A stretch of 64,000 nt of DNA from Clavelina lepadiformis. Taxonomy: Eukaryota; Chordata; Ascidiacea; Aplousobranchia; Clavelinidae. Both the position numbers and the translations under genes were made by a program. The notes beneath the pieces are model-generated. The model was not told the DNA's origin. It worked only from the letters and a program-made list of their open reading frames with translations, and did not search any database. Positions 9,240 through 21,800 of the stretch are shown here, piece after piece; position 1 is the first letter of the stretch; each line of letters opens with the position of its first letter. The DNA lies in assembly GCF_947623445.1 (NCBI RefSeq), contig NC_135240.1:5456001-5520000 (forward strand), written 5' to 3'.

Positions 9240-11330
9240 CAATTTAGAGCGACATAAACACACCAGCGACTAACATAAACGTGAATGCATCACTGGTACA
9301 GACACATCGAGCACACATTTGGTTGCCTTTGCTTGTTGTGGCTCTTTTACTTACTTATTGCTTTGTCGATTCTTTTGTGTGCGTGTGTGGAATTTTAAAA
9401 CCAGATCCTAGTCGAGTGAAACCTTTAATGGATATGCCAATCCCAACAACTCCAATCAACTTCATCGCATAGTAGGTATGTTTGTAACCAAACTTTTTCT
9501 TAACCAGGAAACTTCCCGCTTGACAGCTAGTCAATTAGTTCTTTTGCCTCACTAACTTTTAATAGCATTTTCTTCGATAAAAACACCCATCTTACTTCTA
9601 TAAAACCCAAACGTAACTCAAATCAACACTCGCCCAGCACTTCCCAGCCGAGCGCAACACCACACCAAAAAAAATTCCACGCAATGTGGGATCAATCAAT
9701 GTGGGACGCTAAATACTAATTAGGCCCTCGGGGTAGCGATGTGAGACGTCACCAGAGATCGAATAAAAACATATGTACATATAAACAAGTAAAATACGCA
9801 GAACGTGAGCATGCATAAAAATGACACAATGCTAATAAAAACGGAAGTCGACCCAAACATTTGACTAAATCAACCAATAAAAGTGATGCGAAAAACAGTG
9901 TACAATGTGATGGTTATAAAACGGGTGCATAAAAATAATCCCGTGACATGTTGGCTTACTTTGCGCAACGGATACAGTCTTATTCTGAGAAAATTAAGCA
10001 TTTCATCAAAACGGTCCTGTTTCCACTTAGTGAAGAGGCGTTCGAATCCTTAAACACTCTTAAAAACGACTTGTCTTCTGCCGCATTGGGAGTGATTGAC
10101 AAAGAGTTACCATTTGTCCCAGAAACTGATGCAACAGAACGTTTCCCGTCGGGTAGAGAAACCGCCCTGTTCTTAAGAGATCTTGCTTAGATGACTAAGC
10201 AAATGGTTTCTTCTGTTGGTGATGACGAAAGCATTGTGCATGATACGTTGCTCCAGCCGGAAAATAGTGACGCGCTTGATAAAGATGTTGTTAATCGCGA
10301 TTTTGTTGTAGATGTTGATGTTTTTGGTGCGAACGAGATGTTAAAGATGATGAAAATGATTCGAATGAAGGAGTATCTACTCAACCAACATCGTTACCTG
10401 CACTTTACTTGAGGAGGTCAAAACGCTTTCGAAAAGTTGTAGATAGGCTAGATACGGCGTCGTTCCATACTTTAAGTGTTTACTGATTTGCAGGACTCCT
10501 TGCATAATACCGTATGTGCTGTGGTTTGTATTCGATATCTTGAATGACATTGTTAGTGTTTCAATACGATGTGTTTATGTTGGTGATGTTATTCCACACT
10601 TTCCGTGTAATTTTGTAACCAGAGGGAAAGAATGTGATAATTTTTGGTTTTCTTTGACCAATTCATACATGCATGTATATGCATGCAAAATGCAAAATGC
10701 AAAATGCACATGGGTATGTTACAGTTTGTCGTCTTGACTTCCTTCCCTTACTAATTGTTTATTTCCGGAAGCATGTGACGCTTCTCTACTCAGTGCAGGG
10801 TGTTCTTTAGTGCAGTCGGAACCTGTAGCACTGCATTTGGTTGCCTTGCTTGTTGTGGCGGGCTCTTTTACTTATTTACTTATTTATTGCTTTGTCGATT
10901 CTTTAACTGTTTTATGAGTGTAGATACCGGAATTGTAAGTTTAATAAAGCATATGCTAAGGTTAGTAGCGATTTGATTCATCACATGGCACTGAATTGTT
11001 ATTGAGTTGTGACGACTAAATCAGTGAATCATTCGATTTTGTCAGCAACCAATGCGATGTATAAGCGATGTGCTGTTCACAACGGTCCAATGAATTGCTT
11101 GAACGCTTGTTAGCCCTTTCATGACCGCAGTTTCAAAAGATATAACACGGAAAAGTTTAAAATATCATGACGACTGTGTTCATGTAGATGCGGTGAAGCG
11201 ACGAAAAACAACGAATCAAAGCTTACGTCTTCTTGTTGCCAAGTCCAACACCTAGCCAGGCTGATCAGCACCAGCAGCACGTACAGTCAAACTGACAGCC
11301 AATGAAGGTGTAGAGTTGAAGGACGAAGTT
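9240..11330 (+). mobile_element. Ty3/Gypsy LTR retrotransposon fossil, copy 1
   Basis: Short pol pieces are recognisable: reverse transcriptase motifs (KPDPSRVKPLMDMPIP, LAYFAQRI and the region around EEAFESLNTLKNDLSSAALG with PF and TD), and a basic pol C-terminal tail. AT-rich sequence from about 10630 to 11330, beginning TGTGATAATTTTTGG and including an AATAAA, may be LTR or leader material. The element is broken, with large internal losses and several smaller breaks, and is interrupted by an insertion at 9481-9950. Related relics occur at 22850-24385, 48180-49863 and 58716-59480. It predates the segmental duplications that copied it. Confidence 0.6.
9481..9950. mobile_element. 470-bp insertion, unclassified nonautonomous element
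   Basis: The second tandem unit reads straight through GGTATG-TTGG at this point. Here 470 bases starting TTTGTAACCAAAC and ending CCGTGACATG lie between the two halves, with ATG at both junctions. No open frame is present. The TGTAAC start recalls the element at 25085-25408, but the family is not established. Confidence 0.5.
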
Positions 11331-11684
11331 AACATTTATGGAAATGTCATATTTAAATCGAAACAAAATCTTCAATTAAAGTTATAACTTTTATTTTATA
11401 ATCTATCGCTCGTGTCATAAAAACACGAACATTTGTTTTTCACGTCACCAATTCTATGACTTTATACGTAAGTTTTGTACATAAAAAGAATATAATCAAT
11501 TGGTCGGGTAAAACAATGATGACAGACATTCCATGCTGGGTGACTGCCATTGACGTTGAAAGATTTGTTGACTTGGAAACCTTTGGTAATGTGTTGCAGA
11601 ATATAAGGGTTTGGAATTATCCAGTTTACCGTCAATTTTTAGCGTTTGCTTCTCTTTGTAGTCAGGATATACTTTCAGCGTAAG

Positions 11685-14600
11685 ATGCTTGCGAATAAAA
11701 CCTTGTCTACACTAATTCGCAATGTTTGCATAAGAAGGAATTTTTGTCTCTCACAAAAAATTCTACGCGAAAACTTTGGTGTAAAATGCGGTGAGTTAAA
11801 AATTCTGATGTCAATTAAAATTTTCGAAACATACTTTTATGTTTGGGAAATATTTTTGTACAGAAATAAAATAATTATTTTCTTAACCCCAGGTGTATAT
11901 GCACAACAATCAAAACCGACCCACACGAACAAGGAAAGGTTTTTACAAGCCTCTGCAAAATCGCTGAATTCTAAACGTTTGGGTTCGATGCCTCAGATCA
12001 AAACGGAAATATCGAATGTTCGAGTTTTACCGGATAAGACGGAACTCGTGATTGAATGGATGGACGGACACGAAAGTTTGTAAGTAGAGTGACATAGAAA
12101 TCCAAAACGACAACGTGGAAGTGGTCGCTCGATAAATTTCGACATGCATTAAATATTTCATCCAGCAAGATTATAATTATTATTATCAATCGAGGATTTT
12201 TTTATCATAAATGCGACAGTCTGATTCAAACATTTCAAAACTGTTGGAGGAATTTTATACTATTTTCATGAATGCTAAAGTAATAAGATGAGCAAAGGAA
12301 AAATATTCAAAAATACTGGATGAAGATCAACCCATTTCTAGAATAAGTCTAGAAGTGGTTTGAGTTAACAATGAAAATCGTAACTTATTGCTTAGATAGA
12401 ATTATTCAGGCTACTATGAGCTAATTCTAGTGATGACGTAAATCAGTTCTTATTACAAAATCGTGATCTCTTAATATAACACACGATTCATGTAAGAGGA
12501 TGGATTTAGCAGCCGTGTAAGAGTGAGTTATCACCGATTTACGCCAAACGTGAGATGTGTCACATGCGTGTGAATAATTAGGATTTATAAATTTCAATGC
12601 AAGTATCGGTTTTCGTTTTGGTTTATATGACATAACACGTGTCATGTGAAAAGTTATTTTATTGAGCATACGAGTTATATGATCGATTTATCTACAATGT
12701 TTCATGTGTAAGTAAAATTCAAAAATCCTCTTGTAATTAGCCCTTTTATGACGTGTTATTATACGAATATATGAAATTGTGCAGATTTCAAGCTTCTTGG
12801 CTTCGTTTTCATTGTTTCTGTCCGTCCTGCTACAGTTCAGCTGACGGCCTCTACAAAATTGACATTGAACGTTTCAAAAAAAACTTGACTATTTCCTCGA
12901 CTTCTTGGAACCAGTCAGGTGATGATAAGACCATGTCGGGTTGTCATGGTGATTTGTGACAACTTTTAACTTTTTTAAAAATTTTTGTTCCTTTTATATG
13001 TTTCTTTTTCATATTTTTTTTGCTAAAACTCTTTTTACAAAACTTCAATTTCAGAACAAGTTTTAAAAGTTCATTTTGATAACAACGTTCCAAGCAATCA
13101 CGTGGCTCTCTTACCTTACGATTGGTTGAGGGAAAACTGCTATTGTGACGTGTGTCTTAAGAAAAAGCTTTCTGATCGTGACGTCATAACAAGAAATTCC
13201 CAAAAACCAAAGAAGATGCCGGTCGTGGATTATGACGAAATTAAAGATAATCCTGGCCAGTTTTTGTTCGAGTGCGCATCAGACGATGTCATCATCACAT
13301 CAAATGTTCTTTATTTTGAAATTAAATGTTAAAAAGATTGGAAAGCCGAAAAAATGTTTGAAACCTTAAACTATACAATACAACATATATTTTAAAAATA
13401 CTGTAACATTATTCAAATTATCTATTACCATCAAATGCCACCTTCACCGTGAATTTATTCATTCTTTTCTCTACTGTAGTTTTATGCATCACACTTTCGA
13501 GGTCGGTTATTGCAAGATCCTCAACTTTCCCAAGGAAGATGAGCTGTTTATGGAGGTTGTGTGACGTCTTAAAGTTGATTTATGCATAAAACTTGTAAAT
13601 TTGATTTTTGTAAAAACTAAACGAAACAACGAAATGAATGAAAAAATCTTTCATTAGTTTGCGGAATCGCTGGGTCCTGTGGAAAGCAACCCGTATGGAT
13701 ATTACAACGTAAGTTTAAAACGTTGCTGTGAACTACTGCGGTCGGGCAGCTTTGTAACTGTAGTAACAGATTTTATTCGTATGACCATGTATTAAAAAAT
13801 GAACATTAAAAATGTTAATTAGATTTTTAAAGGAGTAGATTTGAAGCAAAAATCTATAAAGCTCCGCTAGATAATTAAAATGTAACGCCCGTATTATTTA
13901 ACAGTTGTAATATTTTCTAATGCTTGTTGACAACATAAGGGGACTTTTTTTGATTACGTAATAAACACCGGAGCAGTAGACAATGTGGGACAGACCAACG
14001 TTGACTTGCCCTTTCATCAGGATTACCGCTACGTGGACACTTGTGGTCAAACTATATTGCATAATTGCATCAGGTAATATGCAGATATATTTTCATTCTT
14101 GCGGCGGAGCTGTAAACTTTTTCTTTAAATCAAAAGTTCCTCTTGAATATGAAATGACAAAGTTTTAAATTTTCCTGACATACTTCAGCACCTTAATAGT
14201 TACCCTCCGGTTACTTTACAGATTCGACGACTGTGTGACAGGGGGCGAGAGCATCATGGTCGATCTGTTCCAAGTAGCCGAAATTCTTCGCGATGAATCG
14301 CCGGAAGATTTTAAAGTTCTGACCAAAGTTCCGGTGATTTACGAGAACGTGAACAGCAACAAGCGACATTTCCAAATCCAGAAAACCCACATCGAGGTCG
14401 ACTATAACGGCAAGGTGGTTATGGGGAACGAAAGTAGCAACTTCACCAGCTATGTGCGCTGTTAGACAAAGAATATACCGTTGAGTAATGGACGGATGAA
14501 GCGTCAATACTTTTCGATTCTTTAAAAATTTTCGAAGTAAAAGAATTGCAGCCGGGAATATGTTGTCCGGTGAATGAAAGATGATGATAGGAATTGGGTG

Positions 14601-15279
14601 TTGTTGGGTACAGGCTATCATATGCTGAAATATTTGGCGGAAATTTTGTTTTTTCCATACAATTATATCAGTATCCTTCAAAAACATGGAAATGCGATAC
14701 AAACCTGAAATTTCAATATTTTAAGGTGACGTCGTGCCTATGGTCAGGCGACCTACGACCGAGGCTGCAGGTTCGTCAGAGTGACGTCACAAGATATTAC
14801 AAGGCACACAAGAAGTTTTCGGAAATCATGAAACGAGAAGAACTACATGTATGTTGAAAAACTATAATATTAAGTTATTCAATTTTATGTGATGACGTAG
14901 ATTGCAAATGACGTCATATAATGATGTCATAGATTCGATTCCGACACGTAACCGGTAGTTTGGTTGCCATGAACAACAGGAGAATGGCTCACAAAAGGAC
15001 ACAATTTGAGAGCAACGGAGGCGTTCGTCATTTCCAAGTATGTGAAATAATCAATCAATGAAAGATATGAAATAAGTCTAAACAATGTCGTAATTAAATT
15101 TCGAAGGACTTTGGGCCCTTTTTAACACCTTGTATGAGGTTAAAACAATTTAACTTTTCTTGTTTTTGAAGCAACTTGGCCTCCATACCGCCTTCATGCG
15201 GAACAATTACATGCTGCTTGCGAAGAAGCTCGGTAGAGTTGTCAGTCCCCCAATGACTGGGAATGGTTCATTTTTCTGA
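11685..15279 (+). CDS. BBOX1: Gamma-butyrobetaine dioxygenase-like 2OG-Fe(II) oxygenase, copy 1
   Basis: A member of the BBOX1/TMLHE family, whose enzymes hydroxylate gamma-butyrobetaine or trimethyllysine in carnitine synthesis using 2-oxoglutarate, oxygen and iron. Eleven exons: 11685-11790, 11893-12079, 12785-12918, 13055-13271, 13480-13555, 13658-13708, 13940-14073, 14222-14460, 14748-14848, 14933-15037, 15172-15279; all phases join, giving 485 residues. An N-terminal zinc site is visible (HCFCPSC, Cys108/110/113, and His158). The iron triad is His283 and Asp285 (PFHQDY) plus His435 (RRMAHKR), and Arg447 is the likely 2-oxoglutarate anchor. FQIQKTHIEVDYNGKVV resembles BBOX1 more than TMLHE. 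The first 35 residues are basic without acids until about residue 29, like a mitochondrial presequence. Donors of exons 4 (GAGTGCGC) and 8 (GCTGTTAG) are weak and less certain. Substrate cannot be read from sequence. Confidence 0.8.
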
Positions 15280-16110
15280 GATTTCTATGAAGTTTTATCA
15301 ATTCGTAAAAACAAAATGAAACAAAGCTTAGCAGATATATGGCGATTGTTTGATTAAATGTTTAATATTAATATTTGTTTTCTGCGTCCATACTTGACAT
15401 TTTCCTGTAGTCGTAAGCCGTGCAATTTTATCGGCAAAACGACTGGATGTAAAACATTTTATGGCCCTATGGAAATGAGTGTATTATAGTTTTTTAATAT
15501 ACATATACACAGTATATGTATCATATATATTTATATTCAAGTTTTATAGTGTATAAATAAAATATAGTTATCACTTCATGCAGATCAGATTTTTTGTTGC
15601 GCTACCACCACATACCATTCCGTTTATTTTTCCAAATTATTCTTAACAAATTTAAAAAGCAATTACGCGCAATCAGTGTTGTTTAGGACCAAAAGTATTC
15701 TCTTAAACTTCTACAGTTGTCTCTAAAAATTTAAAATGTCGTATTACAGCATAAAATTAGTAGTAACTTCTTAACGAACGCCAATGTCAAAGCTGAAACA
15801 ATCAATGGCGTAATTTGAAATCAATAAATTTCTTCCGTGGCGGCAACGAGAACCACCAGAGAGAAATCAAACCATAAAGACCCTGAAGATTTGGGTCATC
15901 ATAACAAGACGTCATCAAGTGCTCATTATCAATCAATCATTTCCTCCACCTGAAACAGGTTTCTTGCCCGAGATGGGGTTTCTTTTCCCATCCACTGATG
16001 TACAACACTGAAGCAATTTTCATTCATCAGTTGCTTGAACACACCACCTGCTTTGTAAATCTTTGGCAACTTTCTCCCCTAGGTCGCGTTCTATGGTGCC
16101 TTACAAAACC
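15280..16110. other. 3' flank of BBOX1-like copy 1, gene-free
   Basis: AT-rich, with a TATATA-rich stretch near 15500-15560. Homologous to sequence after the other two BBOX1-like genes until about 15895. The last 215 bases before the duplication junction at 16110/16111 are found nowhere else in the window. Confidence 0.45.
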
Positions 16111-16170
16111 GACTTTTGTAACAGCTGAGGTCTTCGGATTTCTTTTAACATCTGGGTTAATCTGACTCAT
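16111..16170 (-). pseudogene. CHCHD1-like 5' fragment
   Basis: The first 20 codons of the CHCHD1-like gene (MSQINPDVKRNPKTSAVTKV) are present and unchanged. The sequence then switches at 16110/16111 to unrelated DNA, so both CX9C motifs are lost. It marks the breakpoint of the tandem duplication. If the promoter was copied, a short chimeric transcript is possible, but no function is expected. Confidence 0.85.
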
Positions 16171-16593
16171 GCTTATTCATGATGACACAGCAAACCAATA
16201 TCTTAATGTTTCTTTTCACTTCCTAACAAAACATGGTTAGAAGTAGCATAAGTGATTAGCAATGCAAACATCAACAAACAGACAAATCACATTAAATGCT
16301 ATGAAATCTGGCTTGAGACGAGTGAAAAGCACCGACAGTAAGTATGAATTATTGTTGTTGTTTACATCATTTTTTGCCAGGCAGGTGGGTTCATAATATT
16401 ATTAATTGCTTTCACAGTAAATGGATAATCTGTACAATCTTATGCAGCAAATATGCATGTGACAACTATATGGCAATTACAGCTGCAACCACTAAGTTGA
16501 ACATAAAATATCTAGTGCTTGTGATGATTTAGAACTAATGAATATATACAAAGTAACTTAATAAAAGTTTTCCATGCTGCCCAACATTGCAAC

Positions 16594-17499
16594 TCACACA
16601 GCACCAAGAGCATAATTAAATTCATCACTGTTTTCATATTTGTACATGTCCAAGGCCACTTCACAGCTCTCTCTAACCACATCACTTGGGTCGTTTAAGT
16701 GTTCATTGAGAGTAGCGAGGCAGGTTTCATTCGCTATTGAACCTAATGCCTCAGCACATTCATGTCTTACCATACAATTTTCGTTTCTGTCCGACAAAGT
16801 CTTCATTAAGTCTGGAACAGCAACAGCAAGCTGCATTTGCCCCAAAACATACGCAACTTCGTGTCGAAACAACGCACTGTCCGAAGAATATAGTCCCTTA
16901 GTAAGAGCGACGGCGGCTTCATCTGTGTTTAGATTTCGAAGTGAAAACATGGCTCTGTATCTTTCAAACATAGTATTTTCAGAATTTGTCAGCTTATCCT
17001 CAAGAATATTGACGTCAGTTATAGAACCCAAACCACTGGGTGTCGGATCAACAGATTTAAATGGGCTTGGAATAAGTTTTGCCTCCTCACTGCTGTTCTC
17101 CTTATCTCTCAACCACTTGATTCTTCCCACTGCAAGCTGGCATGTTTCTGCCACCTCCTGACATGCATCGTTGCAATACTTTTCCAAAACAGACAGACAA
17201 CTGGCTTCTCCAATGGGGCCGATGGCTTCAGCGGCCTCATGCCTCAGGATGGGCGCCAGGGAACTGTCTTCCAGCACTCCAATCAACTTCGGAAGAGCGG
17301 TGGTGTTTTGCATTTGTCCCAAACAGTAAGCAAGTTCGTGGTTTAGCAAGTCTGACTTGTCTACAAGACATTTCTCTATTTGCTTCACGGCTGCGTCACT
17401 GCCAACGCTACGAAGCATAAACAGCGCTCGAAATCGTTCACTGAGAGCTGCACTGGTGTTGTTGAGGACGCCGCCAATTTTATTCACATCAAGCCCCAT
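16594..17499 (-). CDS. DOHH: Deoxyhypusine hydroxylase, copy 2
   Basis: Intronless 301-residue duplicate of the gene at 2989-3894. It keeps all four His-Glu iron-ligand pairs (about residues 54-55, 87-88, 213-214 and 246-247). It differs from copy 1 at three residues: Leu46 to Val, Ala95 to Pro, and Lys164 to Asn. Ala95 lies in the conserved LGAIG-type turn just after the second His-Glu motif, so the proline may matter for that helix. The start is the ATG at 17499, by the same reasoning as for copy 1. The flanks are also near-identical, so this is either a recent duplicate or an uncollapsed allele. Confidence 0.93.
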   Translation of the reverse strand: MGLDVNKIGGVLNNTSAALSERFRALFMLRSVGSDAAVKQIEKCLVDKSDLLNHELAYCLGQMQNTTALPKLIGVLEDSSLAPILRHEAAEAIGPIGEASCLSVLEKYCNDACQEVAETCQLAVGRIKWLRDKENSSEEAKLIPSPFKSVDPTPSGLGSITDVNILEDKLTNSENTMFERYRAMFSLRNLNTDEAAVALTKGLYSSDSALFRHEVAYVLGQMQLAVAVPDLMKTLSDRNENCMVRHECAEALGSIANETCLATLNEHLNDPSDVVRESCEVALDMYKYENSDEFNYALGAV

Positions 17500-18745
17500 T
17501 CTCGCATAGAAACAAATCAAGTTATCTGACACTTTAAAGCAAATGGCCTAGTAGTCTAAAAAAACATTTTAAAAAGCTTGTGTTCTCCCTGTGTGAAGAG
17601 CTTGTATAATTCCATCGCGGCGAAGGAGCAAATATTGTTTGGCCACGCGCATAAATATCAGCTTCGGCCTTATATAACACAGCTTGTATATCCTAAGCCC
17701 TTATCAATAGTTTTCCTAATCGAGACCAAACAACTTAAGGTCGATTTAAAACACATTTAACAAGACATCAGTTCCGCTTTAATCTTCTGTACAGCCTAAT
17801 ATACTAGGTTTGACCTTGACTAATGCAAAGCCTACTTTGCAACCTAAATTTCCTTGACGTTCCACCAAATTTTACCACGCTTGAATGATGGCGATTCACC
17901 AAGCATTAACGTGGGTGTTGCCAGCATAAATTATTTTTCAACTTTGTCATCGGGCTGTTAAAGTCTTTGAGTTGGCATGGACGTGGTATTGTAACAAATT
18001 ATCCTCAGAACAAAGATTCAGAATGTAAAACACTTAAACTCGATAACGATACCACACCAACCTCAATCAAAGAAATGCAAATCGTAATCGAAAAGCTACC
18101 AAGACAAATTTATTACATTTATTTGCCAAGCAGATTTATGCAAGTTGTTATTCAGTAAAATTATAATGGTTAAACTGGATTTAAGCAGAATTTATTTATG
18201 TTTTTGTTTAATAACCACTGCAAAATTATTTTAATGAATTTATAAAATATAAGTTTTGGAATTAGGTTTTATGATTGATATTGTATAATTCCACTAAGTT
18301 GTAAGAAACCCTGCGGTTTAACCACTCAAATACATAAACATCTTATGCAAACTTTTTTTATAATTTATTGCGATATCACAAAAAATATAAAGGCATATCG
18401 TTGATTCCCTCAGGGAAAGATTTTAGCAGAATAACCGTTACTTTACTCCGGTAACTAAAACCTTACCCGGATTACATACAGTATGTGTGACAAATCACCC
18501 AGTTTATCACATGATCAGTACATTACGTCATCCGGTGTTTTCGGACAACCGCATGCGGGTAACCCCAATGCCGTATGCTACAAGAATAATCACGGAAACA
18601 ACACAATAATTATCCAGTTCTCACGCGAACTAGCAATGAAGTCAAAGAAAACGACGTTATACTATTTGACGAGGTACGTATGCAATATTGAAGGTCCGTC
18701 TGATCTTTGAAATACAAAAGTGGGATGATGTTAAAGCCTCTATGG
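17500..18745. other. DOHH copy 2 5' flank, gene-free
   Basis: Near-exact repeat of 3895-5139, with only scattered single-base differences. No gene or clear regulatory signal was recognised. Confidence 0.4.
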
Positions 18746-18836
18746 CAGTGATGGAATTCAGCCGGTTTGCACCGGTACGTGCGAATCGGTTCTTAGAATT
18801 TTACTGACTTCCGCGAACCGGTTGTTAACAAGCGTA

Positions 18837-21800
18837 GGGGAAAGTGGGGCAAGATGGGACTCAGGGCAGGACGGGACATGATGGATTTTTCCAAAAGTAT
18901 TGGTTTTAGCGCCCTCTATCCATTTGGATGGTACAGGTTACCACAATTCTTAGTGACTTGCAAAAAATTGAAAAGTTTGCGTGAAGCAGATGGTTTAGGC
19001 AGTGGCAGAAGTGTTTGTAAGCCACTTCTTATAAGAAATTTTTTTAAAACTTTACTATTTTAGCTAGATTTGACAAAACTTTGGAAAATGAAATGTGTTT
19101 TAGAGATGCAGCAAGACAAGTAATTTTAAAAGGTAGATAACTTTTTCAGATCTGAGTTACATATAATAAGCAAACCAAAAAATTCAAAATGTTGGTCATT
19201 GGGGCAAAACGAGACAGGACTGCTTGGGGCAAGACGGGTCAAATATCCCGTCCTGCCCCATTGAAATTATTAATAATCTTTGTTTAATATCTAATGATAT
19301 ATTAGCCTAAATTGTCGTCTAGGCTACTGCAATGTGATGCAAATGTGAATTTAACTAGTCTAATAATGTAAACAGCCGGTATTCTAATTTTAGCTCACTG
19401 TTTTGTTGTTGTTAAGTAACGTAGTCTGGTCTAATATGTAGCGTATAACACTTGTTTTTTTGTATTGTTTAGCTGGTGTGTTGATGCTTATAATATGCTT
19501 AAATTTCTGTATTCTTACTTTTATTGCTACTTATTGACGGTTATTGAACCATGGTGCGGAACTATGTACGAAAAACCCAGAGGGGTAAATGGTGAGAAGA
19601 AAATATGAAAAAAGCAATTGATGATATCAAAAATAAAAAGTTGTCTATTCGTCAAGCTGCTGAACAGCATGGAGTCCCAAAAAGTACTTTGGAAAGACAT
19701 TGGAAAGGAAGAGTAGTTCACCCTGGCAAAGTAAACCTAGGGAAGTACAAGCAAGCTCTTAACAGCGACTTAGAAGAAGAGCTCGTGGAACATGTTAAGA
19801 AAATGCAGGAAATGTTTTTCGGATTAACTGGTGAAACTCTTCGTGCCCTGGCCTTCCAGTTAGCAAATGCAAATGGCATTCCAGTACCATTCAATATAAA
19901 CAACCAGAAAGCAGGCAAAGACTGGTTGTCATGTTTTTTGAAGAGACATCCTGACTTGAGTCTGCGACAACCAGAGCCAACAAGCCTATCAAGAGCAACG
20001 GGCTTTAACCGTACACAAGTTGGTCGTTTTTTTGATTTGCTCAAGGGCATTTATGAAAAAGAAGCAATAACTGTTGAAAATGTGTACAACGTGGATGAAA
20101 CTGGAATTACCTGTGTCCAAAAGCCAGGAAAAATAATTGCAAAAAAGGGGATGAAGCAAGTGGGTAGGATTACAAGTGCTGAGCGGGGAAAAACTATTAC
20201 TGCAGTTTGTGCAATGAGTGCCATTGGGAATTATGTCCCCCCTATTTTTATTTTTCCTCGAAAACGGATGGCCATGGGTCTATTGCAGGATGCCCCATCA
20301 GGTTCTCGTGGATTTGCCTCACCGTCTGGCTGGATAGATTCCGAAATATTTTTTGATTGGTTGAAACACTTCAAAAAATATGCAAATCCCTCCATTGATA
20401 AAAAAGTTCTTTTAATCCTGGACAATCATGCGAGCCATTTGAACCTGCCTGCGATTGAGTTTGCTCGTCAGAATGGAATCATAATGTTGTCAATTCCTCC
20501 TCACACATCTCACCGCTTGCAACCCCTGGATAGGACATTCTTTGGGCCTTTGAAGACATATTACAATCAGGCTATCGACCACTGGATGGTTACCAATTAT
20601 GGTAAACGTGTTCAAAGTTCTCAAGTCTGTGGATTTTTTTGCACTGCATATTCCAAAGCGGCTACAGTTCAGAAAGCTGTAAATGGATTCAAATCGTCAG
20701 GTATAATGCCCTTCAACCCGGACATTTTTGACGAAACAAACTTTGCTCCGTCGATGGTGACCGAGATCCATGCTGTTGGTTCACCGGAATTGGAAGCTCA
20801 TGGTGCAACCACCAGCTCTCTGGCTGAAGTAGAAGGGGTTACGAGCATTCAGCTGTGTAATAACACTATCACTAGCTCTCAGACTGCTGCTGAAAGAGAA
20901 GGGGTTGCGGGTATGCAGCGGAGTGGTGACTATGCTCCCAGCGATCAGGTTTCAGCTGAAAGAGAAGGGGTTGCAAGCATGCAGCGGAGTGGTGACTCTA
21001 CTACCAGCGATCAGGCTGCAGCTGAAGGGCTCGGGGGTATTCTGCTTAGTGATGGCCCTACCACCAGTGCGCAGATTGCAGTTCAATCGGAAGTGCAGCT
21101 GACTGATGGCCCTTCCACCAGGGTGCATGTGATGGACATCTCTCCACTTCCTGATGCGAAACTGACCACTCGGAAGAGGAAAGCCATGAAATCGCAGGTG
21201 CTAACCAGTTCACCTTTCAAGAAAATTTTACTTTCAAAGAGCAAAGTTCCTTCCTCAAACAAACGTATCCATAAAAGGAACAAGAAGCAATTGCAATTTC
21301 CCGGAAGCTATGAATGTCTGATTTGCAGTGAATTGTATATACATCCACCGAAAGAAGACTGGATCCAGTGTTCTTTGTGCAAAAAGTGGTGTCATGAAAA
21401 CTGCTCTGCTTATCCTGGACATGGCAATTTTGTGTGTGACTTTTGCGCTAAAAAGTAGCCTGTCATTCTGCCTCATTGTTGGCTAATGTTATTCGCCTAT
21501 GTGTGCTGCAAATAGAGACAAATCGTTTTTTGATATGACAAGATATTGGCAGTGCTGTATATATTCGTTATTACAATTGATTACTTGTTTATTGTTTTCA
21601 CGCAATGCTTTAGTGGAAGGCATAATTAGAGTAAGATAATATGAAATATTTCAGAGTATTAAGCACAAAAAACATACAAAACGGCTTCAGTGGTGGTTAT
21701 AGAAGTCCAAACCTTACAAAATACCTGCATAATTAAAGCTCAAATCGAGTTTGGTAATAATGGGGTAGGACGGGACGGGTGACCCGTCCTGCCCTAGGTG

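Larger units (their letters stand above)
2489..16110. repeat. Tandem segmental duplication, unit 1
   Basis: This 13.6 kb unit holds the 5' end of the CHCHD1-like gene, DOHH, the nested hAT/pogo element, a Gypsy fossil and a BBOX1-like gene. Its start (GACTTTTGTAACAGCTGAGG) recurs at 16111, and homology then runs in the same order to about 29195. The two units differ by scattered substitutions, a 25085-25408 insertion in unit 2, a deletion of roughly 130 bases before the BBOX1-like start in unit 2, a shorter Gypsy relic in unit 2, and an insertion at 9481-9950 in unit 1. The last 215 bases of unit 1 have no counterpart in unit 2. Confidence 0.88.

Noticed and set aside
9240-11330. Active retrotransposon
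   Set aside because: Only short, broken pol pieces remain, and all four copies moved with segmental duplications.
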